From Planctomycetota bacterium (GTDB lineage: Bacteria > Planctomycetota > Phycisphaerae > WQYP01 > JAJZKY01), in NCBI GenBank assembly GCA_021803885.1, contig JAJZKY010000241.1, forward strand, positions 1-6,870: a stretch of DNA of 6,870 nt. The letters run 5' to 3'. A program made the translations under genes and the position numbers. Positions 1 to 6,157 of the stretch are shown here, in pieces. The number at the start of each line of letters is the position of its first letter. Positions within the stretch are counted from its first letter, which is position 1. The notes beneath the pieces are model-generated. The model saw only the letters and a list, made by a program, of their open reading frames with translations. It was not told where the DNA came from and made no database searches.

Positions 1-30
1 CTCCAAACTCAACTTCTCTGCGTCGCGCAT
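1..30 (-). CDS. Possible N-terminal start of a gene running off the left edge (partial)
   Basis: On the minus strand an ATG at 30-28 opens a frame that stays open to the window edge and reads MRDAEKLSLE. In the same frame a GTG lies four codons upstream (42-40). No convincing Shine-Dalgarno sequence precedes either start. The peptide resembles, from memory, N-termini of integrase-core transposases found in Acidobacteriota. Only ten residues are visible, so this is a weak inference. If correct, the direct repeats at 60-119 would lie just upstream of a transposase, as the end of an insertion element might. It could equally be a chance open frame. Confidence 0.25.
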   Translation of the reverse strand, partial: MRDAEKLSLE

Positions 31-59
31 GCGGATGTTCACTACCCAGCATGACCGAC

Positions 60-119
60 CCTTCAGGCTCATCTTGTATTGGAATCAATACCGGCCTTCA
101 GGCTCATCTTGTATTGGAA
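60..119. repeat. Perfect 25-nt direct repeat, two copies 35 nt apart
   Basis: Positions 60-84 and 95-119 are identical over 25 bases. Each copy begins CCTTCAGGCTC and ends GTATTGGAA, and a 10-nt spacer separates them. Identity stops sharply on both sides (59 versus 94, and 85 versus 120). The repeat lies upstream of the lipoprotein start and downstream of nothing recognisable on the + strand. Possible roles are a tandem regulator-binding site, part of a mobile-element end, or a recent slippage duplication. The sequence does not decide between them. Confidence 0.85.
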
Positions 120-150
120 GAGAGTCGATGCAGACGGGCGAACTTCCCTG

Positions 151-159
151 TGCTACACT
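151..159 (+). promoter_or_regulatory. Candidate extended -10 promoter for the large lipoprotein gene
   Basis: TGCTACACT combines an extended -10 TGn with TACACT (5 of 6 to TATAAT), 46 nt before the chosen ATG. No good -35 hexamer is present at the normal distance. The best nearby, TGCAGA at 129-134, matches TTGACA at only three positions and needs a 19-nt spacer. Extended -10 promoters can work without a -35. The placement is sensible but the call is sequence-only. Confidence 0.4.
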
Positions 160-192
160 TGGGCCGTCAAACTCCCCCGCACAATTTGGTTT

Positions 193-197
193 GGAAG
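193..197 (+). promoter_or_regulatory. Ribosome-binding site that sets the lipoprotein start
   Basis: GGAAG sits 8 nt before the ATG at 206. The open frame extends back to position 29, but earlier starts lack a comparable site and would put 59 residues in front of a clear lipoprotein signal peptide. This site and the signal peptide together fix the start at 206. Confidence 0.6.
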
Positions 198-205
198 AAG
201 CATGT

Positions 206-3200
206 ATGACGTGCAAGACTTTGCTTGCCCTCTCTTTCCTTGGTTCGTTGTGTGTCGTCGGTTGCGGTGGCAGCGGCAGCGGTATGGGCGGGCAGACTCC
301 GACACCTCCGCCAACAGCCTCCGTTACATCGGTGGCCGTTTCCTGTGCGTCTGCTACCGTCAATGTCGGCCAGACCAGCCAGTGCTCGGCCACGGTGCAA
401 GGGACGGGGAACTATAGTTCCTCTGTCAGCTGGGCGGTCAACAGTGTTGCTGGCGGAAATGCCACGGTAGGCACTGTATCGACGACTGGCCTCTACACTG
501 CGCCCGCCACAGTGCCTACGCCATTTACAGTCGCGCTCACCGCGACCAGCGTTACAGATACGACAAAGTCCGCTTCGTCACCTGTCATTGTCGCAGGGAA
601 GATTGCCAGTGTTTCCCAGACGATCAGTGCGTCCGCCGGAGGAACAATTACCCTGCCCGATGGCAGCAGGGTAACGATTCCGGCAAATAGTTTGCCCGCA
701 GATCAAGCGGTGACCCTTTCTGAAGTCTCGGCCCTGTCGCAGCAGCCACCGAATCAATTCATTGTGGGGGTTGGGATCGCGCTGCAATTGACATTCTCGG
801 CTCCTATTCAACCCAGTCTGCGCAACGTCCAAGCCGATGCGACCGGAAGAACGGCTAGAAATTTGGCCTCTTCTAGCAGTAGCACTTCTTCTAACTTGAT
901 ATTTACGATCAACCAGCAACAGGTGCCATCCGGCCTACCATCCGGCCTACCATCTGGCCTAAATGGGGCCTTAGGGATGGCCGAGATAACGGACACTACG
1001 AATACAACCAATTACCTTCCAGCAACCTATTCGGCCGGCAACCAGAGCTCGACCCTCGCCGTGTCATCGTCTTGGCTGAATGGGCTTCAAAATCCGGTTT
1101 CTACCGTTGCAGTAAGCGCCGTGAATTCAGCTTATCTCGTCATCCCGGAAAATTTACCTCTAGAAGTACAGCTACCTTTACAAAGATGTTGGCAACCCAG
1201 TACTTCAACTTGGACTGACTTTTCCAATTGTTCTAGCCAGATTTCAGGAAAAAGAGTTCTGGTGGTTGTTCACGGAATGATGGCTTGTGTGGAGAATTCA
1301 TTCACGGGAAATACTTTCACGACGTTCGCGTCGCAGATGCTGGCGAATCAGACCTATGGTGCAATCGTCGGCTTCGACTACGATTGGACACAGCAACTCA
1401 CGACCAGCGGCGGTCAAGGTCAACTAGAAACATTTCTTGAACAAATTGCACAACTCGGAGCCACGAGTATTGATATCGTTGCGCACAGCGAGGGTGTCCC
1501 GGTAGCGCTCTATGCCGCGTCTCAAACCCCGGATAGGGCGTTGATTAGAAATTTTTTTAGCTTGGCCGGTCCAATACTTGGAACGCCTGTTTCAGAAGCC
1601 GGTTGGGCTGATTTGCTCATTTACTCTTACAACAAAAAATCTCCGTCATCCTGCCCAGCTTCGCAGGCGATCAATGGAATGGGACTCGATCAGCTATTCA
1701 AATCTCCTTTCGTTCAGGATCTACTACCAAATAGCAATGCACTGGCCATACACATCCTACCGGCAGTGCGGAACAATCTAAGTAATACGAAAATATTCGT
1801 TGCCGGCGGCGCGAATCCAGGTCTGCTTGGGGTTATTTACAATAATGGGCAAACACCGTTTGACTCAACCCCCAACGATGGCATTGTTGGATTGAACAGT
1901 GCGCTGGCATTCAACGCAAAATTCCAGGTCTATCCTCTCCCGCCTTTTTTTACTACCTTGTCTTACTTTGAGTTGCCGTCTCACATGCTGTTGCCGCAAG
2001 ACCGTGGAGTTCTTAACGACATTGCAAATCAAGTCACTCAAAGTAGTTCTCCTCAGTTGACATGCCTGAGCAGCGCATCAGCCAATTGCACCGGGGCACA
2101 AGACTCACCGTTCATATTTGCGGGCGCGGGCTTCAATTCAAACGCCGGCAATATACAAGTCCGTAGCCAAGACTCAACGGGAACTGTCACGTTATTACAA
2201 ACTCCAGGCTTGGCGGATTCAGGCGGCACTATAAGTTGGCCGATGCCAATTGGCACTCAACCAGTAGGTCTATTCTCGGTCTTCGCTTTCGATAGTACCC
2301 TCACCCTGGCCAGCAATAACGTAATGCAGACAATTTGCTCTGGAAGCTGCACCTCGGGCACTCCTCCCGCAGCGATTGCAGTTTCTCCCCTCACCGCGCA
2401 AGTTCCTGTCGGCGGCCATCAAGCGTTCGCCGCAACGGTGACGGGCTTGTCGAATACCGCCGTCACTTGGAGCGTGAATGGATCGATTGGGGGCGACACC
2501 ACCGTGGGAACAATTAGCTCAACAGGTTCAGATACAGCCCTCTACACGGCCCCGGCAACTGTCCCAAGTCCTACCACGGTCACGGTGACTGCTATGAGTC
2601 AGGCTGATGCCAGCGTGAGCGGCTCCGCCAGCGTAACCATCGAACCCTCTGGAGCGGTAACGATCAGCCCAGCATCTGTGGTTCTGGCCGAAGGCGGAAC
2701 GCAACAATTTATAGCTACAGTCTCCGGCGGTGGCACGGTGAATTGGACCGTGACGGGAGGCTCTGCGGATGGCACGATTACAAGTGCAGGTCTATACACT
2801 GCTCCCAATACGACAGGTACGTTCTACGTTGTTGCGACCAACGCAACGGATACTTCCCAGAGTTTCACAGCAACGGTGACCGTTTCAGCAACTGCCGGGC
2901 AGTGGACCTGGATGAGCGGCTCCAATACTGGGAATGCAACTGGTGTTTACGGCACGCTGGGAGTTCCTGCTGCCTCTAACGTTCCTGGGGCGCGGTATGG
3001 CGCTGTCAGTTGGACTGACAGCAGTGGCAATCTCTGGCTCTTCGGCGGTTTTGGTAATGACTCGAATATGTCTGACAGCGACTTCAATGATCTCTGGGAG
3101 TTTAACCCCACGACCAAGGAATGGACCTGGGTGAGCGGAGCCAATACTGGGGGTGCAACTGGTGTCTACGGCACGCAGGGAGTTCCTGCTGCTGCTAACG

Positions 3201-4222
3201 TACCCGGAGCCCGAGATAGTGCGGTGAGTTGGATCGACAGCAGCGGCAACCTCTGGCTATTTGGAGGAGTCGATTCGGCCGGATCTTTTGGCCCTCTTAA
3301 CGACCTTTGGAAATTCAATCCTTCCACGAGCCAATGGACCTGGATGGGCGGAAGCAGCACGGTCCCCGGATGGGACCTGGGCCAGCCCGGAGTGTACGGT
3401 ACGCAAGGCGTTCCTGCTGCCGCAAATGTCCCTGGAGCACGTCAAAATGCGGTCAGTTGGATCGACAGCAGCGGCAACCTCTGGCTCTTCGGCGGTTTAG
3501 GCGCGGATTCGACTGGGTTTGTCGGTTCTCTCAACGACCTTTGGGAGTTCAATCCCAATTTGAAGCAATGGATCTGGATGGGTGGTAGCAGCACGGCTGG
3601 TAGCTACGGTGGCCAGCCCGGAGTCTACGGTACGCAGGGGGTTGCATCTGCCACGAACGTTCCTGGAGCACGTGAGTCCGCCGTGAGTTGGATTGACAGC
3701 AGTGGCAACCTCTGGCTCTTCGGGGGCGATTACTTTGATTCCAACGGATTTGACAACCTCAACGACCTGTGGAAGTTTAACCCCTCGACCAAGGAATGGA
3801 CCTGGATGAGCGGAAGCAGTACGGCGGGTGCAATTGGTGTCTACGGAGCCTTGAGAGTTGCCTCGCCTTCCAACGTTCCTGGAGCACGTGACTCCGCCGT
3901 GAGTTGGATTGACAGCAGTGGCAACCTCTGGCTTTTCGGAGGCGGTGTTCCTAACCCGGACGGATCGTTCAACGTCTTCAATGATCTCTGGGAGTTTAAC
4001 CCTACGACCAAGGAATGGACATGGATGAGCGGAGCTGAGGATGCAACTGGCGTCTACGGTACGCAGGGCGTCCCTGCTGCCGCCAACGTTCCCGTAGTCA
4101 GGTGGTGTGCCGTAAGTTGGATTGACAGCAGTGGCAACCTCTGGCTTTTTGGAGGTCAGCAACCTTCCCCCGGCACCTACATAGCTTTCGTGCTCAATGA
4201 CCTGTGGCGCTATCAGCCATAG
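206..4222 (+). CDS. Large secreted lipoprotein: Ig-like / ZU5-like / alpha-beta hydrolase / Ig-like x2 / kelch propeller
   Basis: A 1338-residue protein. Residues 1-20 form a lipoprotein signal peptide ending in lipobox VVGC with the lipidated Cys at 20, followed by a Gly/Ser linker. Residues about 37-130 are an Ig-like domain with the GLYTAP strand. Residues about 140-240 resemble a ZU5 domain (GGTITLPDGSRVTIP). A PSGL x3 linker (241-252) follows. Residues about 345-610 are an alpha/beta-hydrolase: oxyanion motif HGMM (His356-Gly357), nucleophile elbow AHSEG (Ser428), acid in PNDGIV (Asp558) and base in PSHMLL (His593), so the triad looks complete and lipase/esterase-like. Two further Ig-like domains lie at about 722-812 and 817-898. 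Six kelch repeats fill 899-1338 and end the protein. It should be envelope-anchored and exposed. The substrate is unknown. The kelch part could bind carbohydrate or protein, but that is inference. The hydrolase-encoding part reads more AT-rich than its flanks, suggesting domain shuffling. Confidence 0.88.
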   Translation: MTCKTLLALSFLGSLCVVGCGGSGSGMGGQTPTPPPTASVTSVAVSCASATVNVGQTSQCSATVQGTGNYSSSVSWAVNSVAGGNATVGTVSTTGLYTAPATVPTPFTVALTATSVTDTTKSASSPVIVAGKIASVSQTISASAGGTITLPDGSRVTIPANSLPADQAVTLSEVSALSQQPPNQFIVGVGIALQLTFSAPIQPSLRNVQADATGRTARNLASSSSSTSSNLIFTINQQQVPSGLPSGLPSGLNGALGMAEITDTTNTTNYLPATYSAGNQSSTLAVSSSWLNGLQNPVSTVAVSAVNSAYLVIPENLPLEVQLPLQRCWQPSTSTWTDFSNCSSQISGKRVLVVVHGMMACVENSFTGNTFTTFASQMLANQTYGAIVGFDYDWTQQLTTSGGQGQLETFLEQIAQLGATSIDIVAHSEGVPVALYAASQTPDRALIRNFFSLAGPILGTPVSEAGWADLLIYSYNKKSPSSCPASQAINGMGLDQLFKSPFVQDLLPNSNALAIHILPAVRNNLSNTKIFVAGGANPGLLGVIYNNGQTPFDSTPNDGIVGLNSALAFNAKFQVYPLPPFFTTLSYFELPSHMLLPQDRGVLNDIANQVTQSSSPQLTCLSSASANCTGAQDSPFIFAGAGFNSNAGNIQVRSQDSTGTVTLLQTPGLADSGGTISWPMPIGTQPVGLFSVFAFDSTLTLASNNVMQTICSGSCTSGTPPAAIAVSPLTAQVPVGGHQAFAATVTGLSNTAVTWSVNGSIGGDTTVGTISSTGSDTALYTAPATVPSPTTVTVTAMSQADASVSGSASVTIEPSGAVTISPASVVLAEGGTQQFIATVSGGGTVNWTVTGGSADGTITSAGLYTAPNTTGTFYVVATNATDTSQSFTATVTVSATAGQWTWMSGSNTGNATGVYGTLGVPAASNVPGARYGAVSWTDSSGNLWLFGGFGNDSNMSDSDFNDLWEFNPTTKEWTWVSGANTGGATGVYGTQGVPAAANVPGARDSAVSWIDSSGNLWLFGGVDSAGSFGPLNDLWKFNPSTSQWTWMGGSSTVPGWDLGQPGVYGTQGVPAAANVPGARQNAVSWIDSSGNLWLFGGLGADSTGFVGSLNDLWEFNPNLKQWIWMGGSSTAGSYGGQPGVYGTQGVASATNVPGARESAVSWIDSSGNLWLFGGDYFDSNGFDNLNDLWKFNPSTKEWTWMSGSSTAGAIGVYGALRVASPSNVPGARDSAVSWIDSSGNLWLFGGGVPNPDGSFNVFNDLWEFNPTTKEWTWMSGAEDATGVYGTQGVPAAANVPVVRWCAVSWIDSSGNLWLFGGQQPSPGTYIAFVLNDLWRYQP
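926..961 (+). repeat. Three tandem 12-nt units encoding PSGL x3
   Basis: The unit CCATCCGGCCTA occurs at 926-937 and 938-949, and once with a single change (CCATCTGGCCTA) at 950-961. It is in frame and encodes Pro-Ser-Gly-Leu three times (residues 241-252 of the lipoprotein), in the linker between the ZU5-like region and the hydrolase domain. Because the unit is a multiple of three, slippage would change linker length without breaking the frame. Confidence 0.9.
2900..4222 (+). repeat. Six kelch repeats of 210-234 nt within the lipoprotein gene
   Basis: Repeat starts, placed at the (Q/E)W(T/I)W motif, are 2900, 3119, 3332, 3566, 3794 and 4013. Each unit has (Q/E)WTWM.G, GVYGTQGVPAA, NVPGAR, AVSWIDSSGNLWLFGG and LNDLW.FNP. 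The Gly-Gly pair after the LWLF strand and the later Trp are kelch hallmarks. The stretch around GACAGCAGTGGCAACCTCTGG is nearly the same at DNA level in several units, indicating recent duplication or gene conversion. Units differ mainly in the loop after LFGG, which is the variable, potentially binding face. In the sixth unit NVPGAR has become NVPVVR. Six units fit a six-bladed propeller, with the C-terminal NDLWRYQP completing the last blade. Confidence 0.9.
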
Positions 4223-4270
4223 GTTCTCGTAGGAAGATCGAAGACCGAAGAAGGCAGACGGACGACCTAT

Positions 4271-4347
4271 ATGGCGAGAAAATGTCCAAGATGTCACGGC
4301 CGCGGAGAGATTGAATGTCCCCCTGCGGCGGCATCGGCAACGGATAG
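4271..4347 (+). pseudogene. Frameshifted micro-gene for a CxxC...CxxC zinc-binding peptide (CxxCxGxG-like)
   Basis: From the ATG at 4271 the frame reads MARKCPRCHGRGEIECP, a CxxCxGxG zinc-knuckle half as in DnaJ-type zinc fingers, then turns into an alanine-rich run. Adding one base in the C-run at 4318-4322 restores a second CxxC followed by GGIGNG and a TAG stop at 4345-4347, giving a peptide of about 25 residues. The related copy at 5975-6052 has exactly one extra base (G) at this point. My hand alignment gives 58 of 77 aligned bases identical between the copies. Without the correction the frame continues to a stop just before the 4414 gene. The ribosome site is weak (GAAGG at 4250-4254 is too far away). 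It is either a real one-base deletion or a sequencing error in a homopolymer. Confidence 0.5.
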
Positions 4348-4365
4348 AGTCAAGCGGGAATTAGG

Positions 4366-4376
4366 TTGTACTACAA
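4366..4376. promoter_or_regulatory. 11-nt perfect palindrome, possible operator
   Basis: TTGTACTACAA is a perfect inverted repeat (TTGTA-C-TACAA) 37 nt before the ATG of the two-helix membrane protein. Its size and position would suit a small dimeric repressor site. Related but less symmetric strings, GTTGCACCACA (6090-6100) and GTTACACCACA (6682-6692), lie near the other membrane-protein gene. No regulator gene is visible in the window, so the role is a guess. Confidence 0.3.
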
Positions 4377-4402
4377 GAGCAGTCAACGACAAAGAAATAG
4401 CG

Positions 4403-4407
4403 AGGAG
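4403..4407 (+). promoter_or_regulatory. Ribosome-binding site that sets the start at 4414
   Basis: AGGAG lies 6 nt before the ATG at 4414. An in-frame TTG at 4366 would add 16 polar residues, but those codons run straight through this site, so the ATG is preferred. Confidence 0.7.
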
Positions 4408-4413
4408 ATAGCG

Positions 4414-4818
4414 ATGTTGGAACAAATCGATCAGGCACAAAGCGCCACATTGGAACCGGGGCCGCAGCTTGGCTCATTGATGAATCGCTACACGGACGCC
4501 TATCGGCAGGCACACTTCATCGACCGCCTGGGCTCGATTGTCAAAAAAATCGGCATAGGCGCAGGCGTCTTGATCTTCCTGATGGGGATGACCGTCCTTT
4601 CATCTCTGTTTAGCAGTTCATTTGCTGGTTCGAGCGCGTTGGGCGGGCTGGGCTGGTTGCTTGCTTTCTGCTTTGGCGTACTCGCATGGTTCTGCTTCTT
4701 TGTGGCTGGCACTCTGATCTCAGCCGCAGGCCAGTTTCTACTTGCCTCACTCGATGAGGCTGTCAATAGCTCCCCGTTCATCGACAATCCGCGTCGTGCC
4801 GCAATCATGGGCTTGTGA
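4414..4818 (+). CDS. Small two-helix membrane protein, function unknown
   Basis: A 134-residue protein with a polar N-terminal arm (1-45, ending in the basic SIVKK), a first membrane helix at about 46-66, a short Ser/Gly-rich loop (SSLFSSSFAGSSALGG), a second helix at about 78-104 rich in Phe/Cys/Trp, and a short tail ending FIDNPRRAAIMGL. Both ends are therefore predicted on the same side, probably cytoplasmic given KK before helix 1 and RR after helix 2. I do not recognise a named family. It follows the broken zinc-knuckle micro-gene by 66 nt and precedes the secreted 304-aa gene by 131 nt. After the TGA stop the same frame stays open for 39 codons (to TAA 4936-4938), so a longer ancestral tail is possible. 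Confidence 0.8.
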   Translation: MLEQIDQAQSATLEPGPQLGSLMNRYTDAYRQAHFIDRLGSIVKKIGIGAGVLIFLMGMTVLSSLFSSSFAGSSALGGLGWLLAFCFGVLAWFCFFVAGTLISAAGQFLLASLDEAVNSSPFIDNPRRAAIMGL

Positions 4819-4832
4819 GCGGATTTGAAGCA

Positions 4833-4858
4833 GCGACAGGACGGCATCGTCCCCTCGC
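4833..4858 (+). terminator. Hairpin after the two-helix membrane protein gene; weak terminator candidate
   Basis: GGACG (4839-4843) pairs with CGTCC (4848-4852) around the loop GCAT. Beyond a 2x2 internal loop, GCGA (4833-4836) pairs with TCGC (4855-4858). The stem is GC-rich and starts 14 nt after the stop codon. No T-tract follows (the next bases are GTAATAAGG), so it is not a standard rho-independent terminator. It may stabilise the 3' end of the message or be incidental. Confidence 0.35.
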
Positions 4859-4949
4859 GTAATAAGGAGGGCGCTTTCAACAAGTCTAAATCCCAGCGGC
4901 AATATTCTGGTACCTCCCGGAAACTACACAGCAATTAAAAGGAGAACCG

Positions 4950-5864
4950 ATGCATTTTCCCAAGCACGTACTCGCAGTTGCGGTCGCTTTTTCAATAGCG
5001 GCCGTTCCAGGTTGGGCTCAAGTTGCCCACCGCAGACCCGCGTCTTCCGCAGCGGCCAAATCGGCCAAACCGCATGAAATGGGCAATGCCGATATCATCG
5101 CTCTCACTGCGGCTGGGCTGTCTGACGACATTGTCATTGCGAAAATCCATGCCTCGCCTCTCACGAACTTCGACACCTCCGTGAATGGACTCGAGAGCTT
5201 GAAAGCCTCCAAGGTGTCGAATGCTGTCATCCGGGTCATGATCGATCCGCACGCTGCCACCCCCGCACCAGCCCCCGCTCCCACCCCCGCGCCACCCCCC
5301 GCGCCTGCCGCATCTTCCGCCGCGAGCGCGAACAATCCCGACGACCCATTAATCCCGCACTCGCCAGGGATTTACATCCTTGCGGCAGGGCTTGACAAGC
5401 ATTTCCACCTCACGAAGTTGGACCACATTGTACCCAAGCAAACAAAAACCAGTGGGATGCTGGCACATGCATTCACATACGGTGCCGTAAAGGCACATTC
5501 CAAGGCCATCATTGATGGCCCCAAGGCAACAGTACAGACGCCAGAAACCAATCCCATCTTCTATGCTTACATTCCTGAGGACAAAACAACCTTTGGCGGA
5601 AGCTCTATCACGATCAAGGACTTCGCACTGGTTCAGTTCGAGGTGAAGGGGGGGCAACGTCAGGTCAGTACCTCCACCATTGGTTTTGCTGGAGCCTCCG
5701 CTGGTGTGGATGAGACCTCACGGCTGGGCTTTACCAGTGAGATGGTCAAGCCGGGTATATACAAGCTTACCCTGCTTAAGCCTCTACCCGCTGGAGAGTA
5801 TGCCTTCCAGCAAAGTGGCTCTCAGAGCGGCGCGTACTTCGACTTCGGAATTGTTCCCAATTAG
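4950..5864 (+). CDS. Secreted two-domain protein with Pro/Ala linker, function unknown
   Basis: A 304-residue protein starting 5 nt after AAGGAG (4939-4944). Residues 1-23 are a signal peptide ending about GWA/Q. Residues about 44-98 (GNADIIALTAAGLSDDIVIAKI ... LKASKVSNAVIRVMI, split here) form a small two-part helical region resembling a SHOCT-like segment that recurs at the N-termini of exported acidobacterial proteins. A linker of alternating Ala-Pro (about 102-122) joins it to a C-terminal domain (about 132-304) that looks beta-rich, with many Gly/Thr/Val strands and the closing pattern PGIYKLTLLKPLPAGEYAF then GAYFDFGI. There is no lipobox, so it is probably periplasmic or released. No catalytic motif is evident. 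The beta domain may bind a partner, but that is inference. Confidence 0.82.
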   Translation: MHFPKHVLAVAVAFSIAAVPGWAQVAHRRPASSAAAKSAKPHEMGNADIIALTAAGLSDDIVIAKIHASPLTNFDTSVNGLESLKASKVSNAVIRVMIDPHAATPAPAPAPTPAPPPAPAASSAASANNPDDPLIPHSPGIYILAAGLDKHFHLTKLDHIVPKQTKTSGMLAHAFTYGAVKAHSKAIIDGPKATVQTPETNPIFYAYIPEDKTTFGGSSITIKDFALVQFEVKGGQRQVSTSTIGFAGASAGVDETSRLGFTSEMVKPGIYKLTLLKPLPAGEYAFQQSGSQSGAYFDFGIVPN

Positions 5865-5971
5865 TGAGCATGGCCAACTGTATGTCCAGGCAGGTGCCAT
5901 TGTGGGAGGTTTATGGGACAGGTACTTCATGGGAGATCCCGAACGGCAGCGGCGTTGGGATCGAGGTCTTG

Positions 5972-6052
5972 GTGATAGCGACAAAATGCTCACACTGTCA
6001 CAGTCGAAGAGAGATTGAGTGTCTCCGCTGCGGCAGCAGCGGCAATGCTTAA
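5972..6052 (+). CDS. Diverged CxxC-x7-CxxC micro-gene, possibly decaying
   Basis: The frame reads VIATKCSHCHSRREIEC then LRCGSSGNA and stops at TAA 6050-6052. Its CxxC-x7-CxxC pattern would bind one zinc ion. It matches the frameshifted copy at 4271-4347 over its whole length. Here the frame is intact, but the ATG of the other copy aligns with ATA (5975-5977) and the CHGRG glycines have become CHSRR. The nearest usable start is GTG 5972, with GAGGT at 5963-5967 only 4 nt away. The open frame extends further back to GTG 5864, which overlaps the stop of the preceding gene, but with no good ribosome site. It may be a real microprotein with an alternative start, or a remnant. Confidence 0.35.
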   Translation: MIATKCSHCHSRREIECLRCGSSGNA

Positions 6053-6143
6053 CGCCACATCAGGACAGTTCGGCCCTCGTAACCGAGAAGTTGCACCACA
6101 GTGATATCGGCGCGAAGTCCTGCATTAGTCCGCAACGAAGAAG

Positions 6144-6149
6144 AAGGAG
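6144..6149 (+). promoter_or_regulatory. Ribosome-binding site that sets the start at 6158
   Basis: AAGGAG lies 8 nt before the ATG at 6158. The frame is open back to a GTG at 6101, but those 19 extra codons include this site and end in an acidic EEEGESE run, so the ATG is preferred. Confidence 0.7.
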
Positions 6150-6157
6150 AGAGTGAG

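Noticed and set aside
29..205. N-terminal extension of the lipoprotein from a start at 29
   Set aside because: It would place 59 residues, coded partly by the 25-nt direct repeat, before an obvious lipoprotein signal peptide. The ribosome site at 193-197 favours 206.
3497..4297. Long (266-codon) minus-strand open frame opposite the kelch repeats
   Set aside because: It is the antisense shadow of a repetitive, codon-biased gene. Its repeats mirror the kelch units and it has no ribosome site or signal.
5680..6018. 112-codon + strand frame overlapping the end of the 304-aa gene
   Set aside because: Most of it overlaps the well-supported 304-aa gene in another frame, with no ribosome site. The competing frame 5972-6052 has the conserved cysteines.
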